Source: Bacillota bacterium (GTDB taxonomy: Bacteria; Bacillota; Clostridia; Oscillospirales; Acutalibacteraceae). From it: a stretch of 64,000 nt of DNA. Shown piece after piece: positions 53,005 through 61,530 of the stretch (the first letter of the stretch is position 1; each line of letters begins with the position of its first letter). The position numbers and the translations under genes are program-made. The notes under the pieces were generated by a model. That model saw only the letters and a program-made list of their open reading frames with translations. It ran no database searches and was not told where the DNA came from. The stretch lies in NCBI GenBank assembly GCA_023410445.1, contig JAEYPT010000008.1, positions 372,001-436,000 of the forward strand, given 5' to 3'.

Positions 53005-53214
53005 ATGAGATTAAGTGCAAGAAACCAGATTAAAGGAAAAATAATCGAAGTGAAGCCCGGTGCCGTAAATTCATCCGTAACGCTTGATATTGGAAACGGA
53101 GTTCAGATCAATGCTTCTATTACAATGGACAGCGTCCAAAACCTTGGCCTTAAGGTTGGGGATGACGCATACGCGGTCATAAAAGCATCCTCCGTAATGA
53201 TTGGAAAAGATTAA
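53005..53214 (+). CDS. Molbindin (Mop/TOBE-domain molybdate-binding protein)
   Basis: 69 residues, the size of Clostridium pasteurianum Mop proteins. MRLSARNQIKGKIIEVKPGA, VNSSVTLDIGNGV, SITMDSVQNLGLKVGDDAYAVIKASSVMIG are the single TOBE fold. These assemble as hexamers and bind molybdate or tungstate for storage. ATG 53005 is nine bases after AAAGGA; ATG 52999 is too close. Confidence 0.93.
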   Translation: MRLSARNQIKGKIIEVKPGAVNSSVTLDIGNGVQINASITMDSVQNLGLKVGDDAYAVIKASSVMIGKD

Positions 53215-53289
53215 CCGACTTTTCTCTGCCCCCGCTCCTCGTCTCTCTCACCGATTCAAACAAAATATTCAGGCTCCCCATTCATGTCC

Positions 53290-53329
53290 GGAGCCCCGGT
53301 CAAATGCACATGCACCTGACCGGGGCTCC
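53290..53329. other. Perfect 13-bp inverted repeat between convergent genes
   Basis: GGAGCCCCGGTCA and TGACCGGGGCTCC flank a 14-base loop. No T run on either strand, but the position between convergent genes suggests a transcript end. Confidence 0.6.
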
Positions 53330-53413
53330 CAATGAAACTCCGTCTTATTTATTATTGATACAGATAGCAGGCTGCAAAATGATCAGGTTCAATCAATTTA
53401 CTATCCGTTCATT

Positions 53414-54256
53414 TTATTCAAAAATGACCTTCTCAAATCGTATCGTAAAATAAAGCAGATCGGAATTCTCGCTCAGCAGCAAAACCTGAAGTTCATAATT
53501 TTCACCGTTCTTATAGATTTCATCATAAAGCCACGATGCATTTTCCAAACGCATTTCCCGCAGCGAAATTTCACAGTTTGTAAATGTTACGGATTGTATG
53601 TCTGTAAATCCGCCGGAATTGTCAAGGATTAAAGTAAATTCATTTTTTTGCTGAAACGCCTGAGCAATTGTGCAGTCATGGAAATTTATATTTCCGATTG
53701 GGTCACTATCCCCGTATGTCTTTTTATAATATGTCTTATAATCTTTGATTGTATCATCCACAATCTTTTGATTGTTTTCTGAAAAGCTTTTCAACTCTTC
53801 GATTACTTTCCGCGAGGCCCTGTTCAAAACGAATACACGAATATCGGCTATTTCATTCAAAATAGTTGTCGGAAGAAGAGTTTTAGAACGTTTAAGATTA
53901 TCGAAATACGCTTCGGTAAATTGATCGATCGCTTCTTCCCGATCTAGGCTTTTCGGCGGTATGTAGGACTCTCTGGCTTCTTCTCTTTCAATTGCGTAAT
54001 GATGCTTCAATGCCTGAATCTCTTCGGCACTCAGATCATCCTGAAGGAATTCAATCTCCATCTCCTGCGGATAAAGGTCGTCAAATGAAACCGAGGATGC
54101 CTCTTCCTGTAAAGACAAAAACTTATTAAGCTCTTCGTCATATACACGCTGAAAATATTCTTCCGAAAAAGACTCCGCTTCTTTCGATTCTTCAAGGAAA
54201 AGATGCAAATCCGTCTTTTGGCATAATTGGTACCATTCCTTAGTAAAATACCTCAT
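53414..54256 (-). CDS. DUF4085-like soluble protein
   Basis: 280 residues, acidic, no signal or membrane segment. MRYFTKEWYQLCQ at the N-terminus resembles the DUF4085 family of Firmicutes as I recall it. A helical, Glu-rich first half (FSEEYFQRVYDEELNKFL) is followed by a beta-rich C-terminal part (INFHDCTIAQAFQQ, SVTFTNCEISL). Function unknown; similar proteins are sometimes near toxin/immunity loci, but none is seen here. Confidence 0.6.
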   Translation of the reverse strand: MRYFTKEWYQLCQKTDLHLFLEESKEAESFSEEYFQRVYDEELNKFLSLQEEASSVSFDDLYPQEMEIEFLQDDLSAEEIQALKHHYAIEREEARESYIPPKSLDREEAIDQFTEAYFDNLKRSKTLLPTTILNEIADIRVFVLNRASRKVIEELKSFSENNQKIVDDTIKDYKTYYKKTYGDSDPIGNINFHDCTIAQAFQQKNEFTLILDNSGGFTDIQSVTFTNCEISLREMRLENASWLYDEIYKNGENYELQVLLLSENSDLLYFTIRFEKVIFE

Positions 54257-54465
54257 TTTTAACCCACTCCCATGGATAATTTAGATTGAAAAGCCTAGGG
54301 ACGGGTTTACTATACCATACCGACATTCTCTTTTAAAGTATCAAAAGCCCTCTTCCATTATATACCGAATTTGGATCAAAACACAAAAAAGTCGATCGGC
54401 ATTTTAATTCTATTTTGTAATAATAAGGTAATTCCACCCTATATATGATTTCTATGAATAGTTTT

Positions 54466-54494
54466 TTGACTTTTAAATGACTGTATGATAAAAT
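54466..54494 (+). promoter_or_regulatory. SigA-type promoter of the antiporter leader
   Basis: TTGACT (54466-54471), 17 bases, TAAAAT (54489-54494). The start would be near 54501, leaving about 108 bases of leader. Confidence 0.75.
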
Positions 54495-54500
54495 ATATTC

Positions 54501-54577
54501 TACGGTTGAGCGGTAAAAGCCGCTTTCAAGAATCAGCTTCTTGGGTGGGAAGTCCATTTTGGGCTTCCCACTTTTTT
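54501..54577 (+). promoter_or_regulatory. Riboswitch-like leader ending in a terminator
   Basis: Two small hairpins (AGCGG/CCGCT at 54509-54524; CAAGAA/TTCTTG at 54527-54543) are followed by a strong terminator (GTGGGAAG/CTTCCCAC, 54545-54571, then TTTTTT). CTTC in the second hairpin can instead pair with GAAG of the terminator arm, a typical switch layout. The class is not recognised; the compact size and the downstream ion antiporter suggest an ion or small-ligand sensor. Confidence 0.6.
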
Positions 54578-54608
54578 ATACCTAATTTTAAACTGTTAAG
54601 GAGTACTT

Positions 54609-55778
54609 ATGGAAAAAACTTTGCTCAATATTGCCCTGCTTTTGATTGCAACGAAAATTGGAGGGCTGATTAGCCTTAAATTCAAAATGCCGGAGGTACT
54701 TGGCGCACTTTTGGCCGGTGTTGTTCTGGGACCAATTCTTCTGAATCTGGTTCAATATGACGACAGCATGAAGCTTCTCTCCAATCTGGGAGTCATTATG
54801 CTCATGTTTCTGGCCGGGCTGGAGACAAATGTTGATCAGTTCAAAAAGGCCGGGAAATCAGCTTTTGTGATCGCGGTAATGGGAATCGTACTCCCTCTTG
54901 TTTTAGGGACTTTGGGCGCGTTTCTATTTTTCAAAAACCCAATGGAAAACCTGTTCATCGGCATTATTTTAACAGCTACCAGTGTCAGCATCACCGTAGA
55001 AACACTGACGGAACTGGGTAAACTCAACACACTGCCTGGAATCAATATTCTGGGAGCCGCCGTAATCGACGATATTTTAGGGTTGCTGCTCATTTCAGTG
55101 CTGTTGGGGGTAAACAGCGGCAGCACCGGCAGTTCTCTTGTCATCACAATGGCTGACATCGGTGCTTTTTGTCTGCTCAGCATCTTAGGTATCCTTTTTC
55201 TACCCAAACTTTTCAGCCGGCTGTCCCCAGAAATACAGCCCAACCGAACTCTTCTGACCTTTTCCTTGGCCTCCGCCCTGCTCGCCGCCTGCATTGCGGA
55301 GAGTGTGGGGATCGCAGCTATCACCGGAGCCTATTTGTTCGGGCTGTTGCTTTCACAATTTCCAAACAGAGAATATTTAGAGCGAAATGTCAAGACGATC
55401 TCATCTGGATTCCTTTCGCCGATCTTTTTCGCCAGCGTCGGGCTGGAAGCAAATTTAGGTGGATTCGATTGGAATATTGTTTCCATCACGATCGTTATGT
55501 TTGTCGTTGCTGTAATCGGCAAGGTCATTGGGTGCGGATTTGGTGCCCGGCTGTTCCGGATGAACCGCAGTGAGGCAATGCAAATCGGCGTTGGAATGAT
55601 TTCACGCGGAGAAGTCGCGATCATCACGGCAAATATCGGGCTGCAAAACCACATTATCACACAGGAAGTTTTTATCCCAACAATATTAGTGGTCCTCCTT
55701 ACGACGATTGCAACACCGGTTTTACTTAAACTTTCATTTTCTCACAGGATAGATACAAAGATGTCAACGTTCAATTGA
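54609..55778 (+). CDS. Cation:proton antiporter (CPA2/KefB-like)
   Basis: 389 residues with about twelve helices. GALLAGVVLGPILLNLV, LFLAGLETNVDQFKKAG-type segment, the AAVIDDILGLLLISVLLG helix with the paired Asp and the ISRGEVAIITANIGL block define the CPA2 family. There is no TrkA-N/RCK domain. ATG 54609 follows AAGGAG. Behind a terminator-containing leader, so expression is probably conditional. Ion (Na+ or K+) not determinable. Confidence 0.92.
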   Translation: MEKTLLNIALLLIATKIGGLISLKFKMPEVLGALLAGVVLGPILLNLVQYDDSMKLLSNLGVIMLMFLAGLETNVDQFKKAGKSAFVIAVMGIVLPLVLGTLGAFLFFKNPMENLFIGIILTATSVSITVETLTELGKLNTLPGINILGAAVIDDILGLLLISVLLGVNSGSTGSSLVITMADIGAFCLLSILGILFLPKLFSRLSPEIQPNRTLLTFSLASALLAACIAESVGIAAITGAYLFGLLLSQFPNREYLERNVKTISSGFLSPIFFASVGLEANLGGFDWNIVSITIVMFVVAVIGKVIGCGFGARLFRMNRSEAMQIGVGMISRGEVAIITANIGLQNHIITQEVFIPTILVVLLTTIATPVLLKLSFSHRIDTKMSTFN

Positions 55779-55932
55779 CTGAAGAACAGGTGTGTTGTAT
55801 TCCGAATTGCAGTAATAGAATTACAATAAATCTTTCACTTGAAGTACACTTCATCTCAATTGGCACACTGATCCAAAAACTGTTGGAAGCATATATATCA
55901 TTACATGTGCAATGCTAAATGAGGGTGCATTT

Positions 55933-56649
55933 ATGAAGCCTTTCATTGACATGGGATTTGTTGCGATTAAAAGTACGGTCTCCGTTGTAACATTATTCAT
56001 ACTTGCAAGGATTATGGGGAAAAAGCAAATTTCACAACTTACTTATTTTGATTACATTGTCGGGATATCAATTGGTTCAATAGCTGCCGAACTATCCGTT
56101 CAGAATGTCCTTCTTAGTGAGGGCATCGTAAGCATGATCATATGGGCGTCATTTCCACTTATTTTTTCCTATGTTGCAGCCAAAAGCATGAGAGTAAGAA
56201 GGCTATTGGATGGGACGCCAACCATTCTGATTCAAAACGGCAAGATCATAGAAAAGAATCTCCATAAAGCCAAATTTACAATAAACGACTTATTGGAAGA
56301 ACTGCGGATTCAGGGTGCTTTTAATATAGACGATGTAGAGTTTGCGCTGCTTGAAACCAGTGGTAAAATGAGTGTTTTAAAAAAATCAAAGAAACAAACG
56401 GTCACCATTTCCGACCTAAACCTGAAAGAAAACTATCAGGGACTCTGTGCGAATCTTATTATTGATGGAAAATTAATGCAGCAAAACATTGCACTTCTGA
56501 ACAAGAGTGAGGAGTGGCTGACAAACGAATTAAAAAAGCGGAATATTTCATCCGTCGCTGATGTTTTGCTTGCCTGTATCGATTCAAACGGTGATTTTCA
56601 TATTGACCTGAAGAATCAGGATCCAACCATTTATAATTTTTTGCACTAA
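55933..56649 (+). CDS. DUF421/YetF-family membrane protein
   Basis: 238 residues from ATG 55933 after GAGGGTG. Three N-terminal helices (about 5-80) contain LARIMGKKQISQLTYFDYIVGISIGS, the family core. A cytosolic part with GTPTILIQNGKIIEKNLHK and a second small domain follows. Family members occur in spore formers; molecular function unknown. Confidence 0.9.
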   Translation: MKPFIDMGFVAIKSTVSVVTLFILARIMGKKQISQLTYFDYIVGISIGSIAAELSVQNVLLSEGIVSMIIWASFPLIFSYVAAKSMRVRRLLDGTPTILIQNGKIIEKNLHKAKFTINDLLEELRIQGAFNIDDVEFALLETSGKMSVLKKSKKQTVTISDLNLKENYQGLCANLIIDGKLMQQNIALLNKSEEWLTNELKKRNISSVADVLLACIDSNGDFHIDLKNQDPTIYNFLH

Positions 56650-56732
56650 GGCTCAAAAGAGGCTAATTTCTTTCCCTTTAAAAATTCTTTCCTGCCCAGA
56701 AACCCTTTCGTATATGCAAGGCATTTTTCATT

Positions 56733-57380
56733 TTATAATAATGTCGAAATTTCAGAACGCACAGACTCCGAACAGGATTGGACAGATTCCCCTTTTTTCA
56801 AATCAAGATTATAAACAATAACAGCTTCTCTTGTGTTTTTCTGGCCCATTTCGTAATATCCATTTCCCTCTGCATTTAAGATGTCATAAGCGACTTTTCG
56901 GTTCACCCGGGTAGGTTCGTTTGGAACAATTTCAATGCCTTTTATATCAAACGGCACGATTCTCATATAAGGGTCGAACAGGTAAGCATCACTGCCGTCG
57001 GCACCCGTCAGCAGCACATAGTGCCCGCATTCATACCATACGCGCAGGACGGCGGCTCCCCCGTTTTCCAGGGACCTGATAATTCTTCCGCCGCGTTTTA
57101 ACTCGACTTCGTCGCCGGAAAGATATTCACAGCTTATGGGAAACTTATTGATTTTATGATATTGATTCAACCAATCGCTCAGGTGCTTCATGGCCATACA
57201 CGAAGTACCGCCCTTGCAGATTTCCCCCTGCTCGTTATATTGGTCCAGGCAGTACGTCATAATTGTTTTCATAATAATTGGCGGTATCTCTTCCCTTTCA
57301 AATAAATAGCTGATCGCATTGAGCATGGAAGTAGGGCCGCAATCGTATTCCGTTGCCTGATAATACAAAGGATTTTTCAT
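56733..57380 (-). CDS. Stand-alone C39-like cysteine peptidase-fold protein
   Basis: 215 residues from ATG 57380 after AAGGTG; a TTG three codons upstream is possible. Papain-like C39 features: YYQATEYDCGPTSMLNAISYL (Gln, Cys), the His in WYECGHYVLLTGAD, and Asp in LFDPY. There is no transmembrane or ABC part, so it is not a bacteriocin exporter peptidase. Probably a cytosolic peptidase or transglutaminase-like enzyme. No precursor peptide was found nearby. Confidence 0.8.
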   Translation of the reverse strand: MKNPLYYQATEYDCGPTSMLNAISYLFEREEIPPIIMKTIMTYCLDQYNEQGEICKGGTSCMAMKHLSDWLNQYHKINKFPISCEYLSGDEVELKRGGRIIRSLENGGAAVLRVWYECGHYVLLTGADGSDAYLFDPYMRIVPFDIKGIEIVPNEPTRVNRKVAYDILNAEGNGYYEMGQKNTREAVIVYNLDLKKGESVQSCSESVRSEISTLL

Positions 57381-57412
57381 TTTCAACACCTTGATTGTAT
57401 GAGATAGAATGT

Positions 57413-58426
57413 TTAAAAGTCCGGGATCACATCCACATCGATCAGGTCAGCAAGCGCCGTGTATTTTTTCTCCAATTCGTTATGAATCTCTTTTAATAAA
57501 CTCAATTCAATATAGTTTTGCTTGATTTCAATATACACACTGATCCAAAGGCGTCTCCCCGTTTTCACCACATCAAACTCGAGCTGGTCTTTCGAAATTC
57601 CATAAGTACCCGTAACATCCTCCCCGATACTTTTTACCTTTTGCAGCATTTCCTCACTAGGGCTCAGGAAAAAAAGTTCCTGAAAACCTGACTTAATCGC
57701 CTTCAGGGGAGTCGGAAGAATATATACGACCATAGCCAGCGTTATGATTTGGTCAAAATATCTTGACAGAGAGCTGAAAGCCGTAAAACGGATCAAAAAT
57801 GCCGTGAGAAAAGCAATTCCGGTTCCAAAGCTTGTTACGATATCAAGAATCCACTCTTTGATTTCCAGATCCAGAATTTTCGATCTGGCTTTGGAATTCA
57901 AATATTTTAAAATCAGGTACGCAGCGATTCCGTAAAGACCGGCAAAAAGTTCAAAATAGAAAACGACATTCATGTCGACTTCATATCCGCCGGAAAAGAA
58001 GGACGATATGCCGTTCACCGCCATCATGGCCGCAATGACAAAAAACAAAAACCCTTTTAAGATCATATAAAACGGTTCCAGATTGGAATAACCGATGGGC
58101 CTCTTTTCGCTGATCGGCTTATACAAATACCGCATCAGCCGGATGGAAAAAAGCAGAAGAATTGCTTCGCATCCGTCAAAAAGACCGTCGATCAGCACCG
58201 CTTTTGAATTTGATAAATAGGAAATCCAGATTTCAAGTACGACAAACAAAAGATTCGACCCAATAGAAAATTTCAAGCCTAGGTTTTCGTATTTTTGCTT
58301 CAATAAAACATTCATAAAACAGCCTGATTGAAGGGCTAAATTCAGGGGGATTATCGATGTTTCTTCCCCTGATAAATACAAACGCACCGCATGCGGCTCT
58401 ACAGCCCTTTGTGTCAATACAGGCAC
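57413..58426 (-). CDS. Cation-diffusion-facilitator-type transporter
   Basis: 337 residues from GTG 58426, which follows GGAGGAAACTG; an internal ATG at 58315 (MNVLLKQKYENLG) would give the more usual N-terminus but lacks a site. About six helices. Helix 2 has VLIDGLFDGCEAILLLFSIR and helix 5 EIKEWILDIVTSFGTG, positioned like CDF metal sites but with Asp/Glu where His-Asp pairs are usual, so the metal may differ from zinc. A C-terminal cytosolic CDF domain (VYIEIKQNYIELSLLKEI) closes the protein. Confidence 0.82.
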   Translation of the reverse strand: MPVLTQRAVEPHAVRLYLSGEETSIIPLNLALQSGCFMNVLLKQKYENLGLKFSIGSNLLFVVLEIWISYLSNSKAVLIDGLFDGCEAILLLFSIRLMRYLYKPISEKRPIGYSNLEPFYMILKGFLFFVIAAMMAVNGISSFFSGGYEVDMNVVFYFELFAGLYGIAAYLILKYLNSKARSKILDLEIKEWILDIVTSFGTGIAFLTAFLIRFTAFSSLSRYFDQIITLAMVVYILPTPLKAIKSGFQELFFLSPSEEMLQKVKSIGEDVTGTYGISKDQLEFDVVKTGRRLWISVYIEIKQNYIELSLLKEIHNELEKKYTALADLIDVDVIPDF

Positions 58427-58515
58427 CAGTTTCCTCCAAAATTAATCATTTACCGTGGAATACACCGACTAATTCCCACGGTGGCTTTCTCAAACGCCTG
58501 CTTGGAATGGCAGAA

Positions 58516-59634
58516 TCAATCCCTTCCGAGCATCATGCAGCGCACCACCTCGGTAACTTTCGCCATATCCGAAGGAACCGTATATTCACTGCAGGAGTGA
58601 ACGTTAAACATGGCGTTTGCAATGACAATGCTCGTAATTCCGTACTTTGAAAAATTGTTCGCGTCGCTGCCCCCAAACGTCTTGAAAAGGTTTGCCTCAA
58701 TCCCATTTTTTCTGCAAGCCGTCTGATAGCGCCGGATCACCGGATGATCCGGCGGCACTTCATAGGCCCGGCATCCTTCCCGACTCTTAATGCTGCACTG
58801 AGCGCCGTAAGACGCGGCAGATTCCGCAAACCGGTCGGCTGCGGACTTCAGCGCGGCTTTGGCGGCCGAATGGGAATAAGAGCGGATTTCCCCGTTGACG
58901 ACGCAGCGGTCGGGAATGATATTTGTTGCCGTTCCGCCCTCTATTGTGCCGATGTTCAATGTGGTTTCCCCATCAATATGGCCCATCTTCAAATGGCTGA
59001 TTGCGTCCGCCGCAGCCGCGATCGCGTGAATTCCCTTCTCCGGGGCAAATCCGGCATGGGAAGCCTTACCTGAAATTTCGACACAAAAAGAAAGGATGGT
59101 AGGCGCGGCATAAGCCGCTCCTCCGATCTCTCCGGAAAGATCCAGCACATATGCCTCTTTTGATTGAATTCTCTCATAGTCAAAGACTTCGCTGCCGCAG
59201 TCATACGGTTCCTCTGCTATGGTAAAAAGGATTTCCAACGGCCGGTGAGGCAGGCCGTCTTCTTGTATGGAAGCGACTGCTTCCAGAATCACCGCAAGAC
59301 CGGAAACGTCGTCGGCTCCAAGCACTGTGTCTCCGGAACTTGTGATCGTCCCATCCGGATGAATCTGTGCTTTTTTATTCAAAGCGGGGTTTACCGTATC
59401 CATATGGCCCGAAAAAAGCAGCGGCAAGCCTTCTGTGCCGGGAAGAAAAGCATAAAGATTTCCCGCGTTTCCGTTGACCTTCTCTGCCGCGTTGTCTTCC
59501 CAGACGGAAAATCCAAGTTTTTTCAGGTCGCGTATCAGCCGGTCGGCCATTTCCCGCTCCTGAAACGACGGACTATCGATCTTCGTCAACTCTATAAATG
59601 TGTCGGTTAACCGATCCAAGCGAATCAATTTCAT
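58516..59634 (-). CDS. M20-family peptidase (PepT-like)
   Basis: 372 residues. Zinc peptidase: metal and catalytic residues in LLFSGHMDTVNP, SSGDTVLGADDVSGLAVIL, FTIAEEPYDCGSEVFD and the terminal FNVHSCSEY. The dimerisation domain holds SGKASHAGFAPEKG. Probably removes N-terminal residues from small peptides. It begins 27 bases after oppC, so imported peptides are the likely substrates. Confidence 0.93.
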   Translation of the reverse strand: MKLIRLDRLTDTFIELTKIDSPSFQEREMADRLIRDLKKLGFSVWEDNAAEKVNGNAGNLYAFLPGTEGLPLLFSGHMDTVNPALNKKAQIHPDGTITSSGDTVLGADDVSGLAVILEAVASIQEDGLPHRPLEILFTIAEEPYDCGSEVFDYERIQSKEAYVLDLSGEIGGAAYAAPTILSFCVEISGKASHAGFAPEKGIHAIAAAADAISHLKMGHIDGETTLNIGTIEGGTATNIIPDRCVVNGEIRSYSHSAAKAALKSAADRFAESAASYGAQCSIKSREGCRAYEVPPDHPVIRRYQTACRKNGIEANLFKTFGGSDANNFSKYGITSIVIANAMFNVHSCSEYTVPSDMAKVTEVVRCMMLGRD

Positions 59635-59661
59635 TTACCCCTTTTCCCGAAAACTCAAAAC

Positions 59662-60567
59662 TTATTTTTTCTCAGGCGCTGCCGCTCCGGAGCTCATCAC
59701 CGTGGTCGGGTCAATCGCATCCCGCAGGGCGTCGCCGATAAAGTTGATCGATATGACAAGAACAATAATCATGAGACCAGGCGGCACCCAAAGCCACGGC
59801 TTCGTCGTCAGAACCGTGAGCGACTGCGCACCGTTGAGCATATTTCCAAGACTGGGTGTCGGTGGCTGAACGCCCATTCCGAGAAAACTCAGCGCCGCTT
59901 CATCCAGCATGGAAACAGCGAGCACCAGCGTAGCGTAAATTAAAATAGGCGCCACGGTGTTGGGCAGGATTTCAGAAAACAGGATATGGCGTTTCGTCAT
60001 GCCCGCTACCACACTGCTTTTTACAAAATTCGTCTCACGCAGGGAAAGGGTGCTGCCTCGAACCAGACGGGCAACTCCGGGCCAATCGACAAAACCGAGA
60101 ATCAAGATGATGTTCCACATGCCGGGTTTAAAAATTGCGGCGGCCACAAGAATCAGCAAAATATAGGGAAAAGACATTACCATATCGGTGAAGCGCATCA
60201 CCGCCATATCAATCCAGCCGCCAAAATAACCGGAAATCAATCCAAGAGCAACGCCGACCGCTGTTGAAATCACCGTAGCCATAAAGCCTACCAACAGTGA
60301 AACCCGCGTCGCATACAAAAGGCGGCTGAAAACGTCACGTCCAATCTCATCGGTACCCAACCAGAACGATCCGTTCGGCGCACCGCCAAACATTCCAGCA
60401 ATCGCATCGGGATCATGCGGTGCGATCAGCGGAGCGAATATCGCCGCCAATGTCAGGAGGGTCAATACCGACAGGCTCACAAGAGCTACCTTATGCCTGA
60501 GAAAGCGTTTCCAGACAATGCGTCCATAACTTTCACTTTTCAAGGTCTTTTTCTTCAAAAAGCTCAA
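59662..60567 (-). CDS. Oligopeptide/dipeptide ABC permease (OppC/DppC)
   Basis: 301 residues. Cytosolic start and six helices; LGTDEIGRDVFSRLLYATRVSL, the EAA-type loop EILPNTVAPILIYATL and AALSFLGMGVQPPTPSLGNM are family blocks. The second permease of the importer, adjacent to the B subunit. Confidence 0.95.
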   Translation of the reverse strand: MSFLKKKTLKSESYGRIVWKRFLRHKVALVSLSVLTLLTLAAIFAPLIAPHDPDAIAGMFGGAPNGSFWLGTDEIGRDVFSRLLYATRVSLLVGFMATVISTAVGVALGLISGYFGGWIDMAVMRFTDMVMSFPYILLILVAAAIFKPGMWNIILILGFVDWPGVARLVRGSTLSLRETNFVKSSVVAGMTKRHILFSEILPNTVAPILIYATLVLAVSMLDEAALSFLGMGVQPPTPSLGNMLNGAQSLTVLTTKPWLWVPPGLMIIVLVISINFIGDALRDAIDPTTVMSSGAAAPEKK

Positions 60568-60580
60568 AGGCTCCCTCCTT

Positions 60581-61528
60581 TCAATGATATTGGATGGTTG
60601 GATCGACGACCGCGTAGAGAAGATCCGTCAGAAGATTGCCGAAAAGAACGACGAGCGCGGCGACGAGGCTTACCCCCATAATGACCGGATAGTCGCGGTT
60701 AATAATCGCGGTCATCGTCATCAGCCCCAGTCCCGGCCATGAAAACACCTGCTCCACGATAATGGCTCCGCCGAAAAGAGTGGGAATTTCCATTCCGAAC
60801 ACGGTGATCACCGGCACCATGGCATTGCGCAGTGCATGCTTATTGATCACTTTAAATCGGCCGATCCCTTTGGCGCGCGCTGTTCGAAGATAATCCTGCT
60901 GTAATATTTCCAGCACCGCGCTGCGGATATACCGGATGTTCGTACCCGTCATGGAAACCGCAAGCACAATGACCGGCAAAATCATATGAGCGGCAACATC
61001 TCCGGCACCCAGATTTGCTCCGAGCGTTGTCATTCCGCCGGACGGAAGCAAATTCAGTTTTATAGTAAAAAGATAGATCAGGAGCATCGCGAGAAAAAAA
61101 CTAGGGATACTGTTACCAAGAAATGCCAAACCCATCAGGGAATAATCGCCGGCTTTATTTTGGTGCGTGGCACTGTAGACACCGGCCGGTAACGCGATCA
61201 GCATGCTGATGAAAAGGGAAACTCCCATCAAAAGAAGAGTCGGACCGAGATGCGACGCAATCATGGAGGCCACGGATTCGTTGCTTTTGATCGAAAACCC
61301 GAAATTGCCGGTAAGAATCTGTGAAAGCCAGGTAAAGTACTGTACAATCACCGGCTTGTTCAGGCCAAGCTGGGCACCTCTCGCAGCAAGGGCACCCTGT
61401 GAAACGTGAGCGCCCTGTATCATGGCAAGCGGACTTCCCGCAAGGTTCATCAGAAAATAGTCAATGACGGTAATTCCAATTAGAACCGGAACCGCAATAA
61501 AAATACGTTTGATGCTGTATTTCCACAT
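60581..61528 (-). CDS. Oligopeptide/dipeptide ABC permease (OppB/DppB)
   Basis: 315 residues from ATG 61528 (MWKYSIKRIFIAVPVLIGIT). Six helices; QLGLNKPVIVQYFTWLSQIL, the DYLRTARAKGIGRFKVINKH coupling loop and the EQVFSWPGLGLM end block are diagnostic. An ORF extension 47 codons upstream overlaps the ATPase gene and is rejected. Confidence 0.94.
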   Translation of the reverse strand: MWKYSIKRIFIAVPVLIGITVIDYFLMNLAGSPLAMIQGAHVSQGALAARGAQLGLNKPVIVQYFTWLSQILTGNFGFSIKSNESVASMIASHLGPTLLLMGVSLFISMLIALPAGVYSATHQNKAGDYSLMGLAFLGNSIPSFFLAMLLIYLFTIKLNLLPSGGMTTLGANLGAGDVAAHMILPVIVLAVSMTGTNIRYIRSAVLEILQQDYLRTARAKGIGRFKVINKHALRNAMVPVITVFGMEIPTLFGGAIIVEQVFSWPGLGLMTMTAIINRDYPVIMGVSLVAALVVLFGNLLTDLLYAVVDPTIQYH

Positions 61529-61530
61529 TC

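Noticed and set aside
54333..54557. 74-codon minus-strand ORF between the DUF4085-like gene and the antiporter
   Set aside because: It starts inside the antiporter leader's terminator, has no ribosome site and runs antisense to the leader and promoter.
54501..54577. Fluoride, preQ1 or c-di-AMP riboswitch upstream of the antiporter
   Set aside because: None of the conserved cores I know could be aligned; kept only as an unassigned leader.
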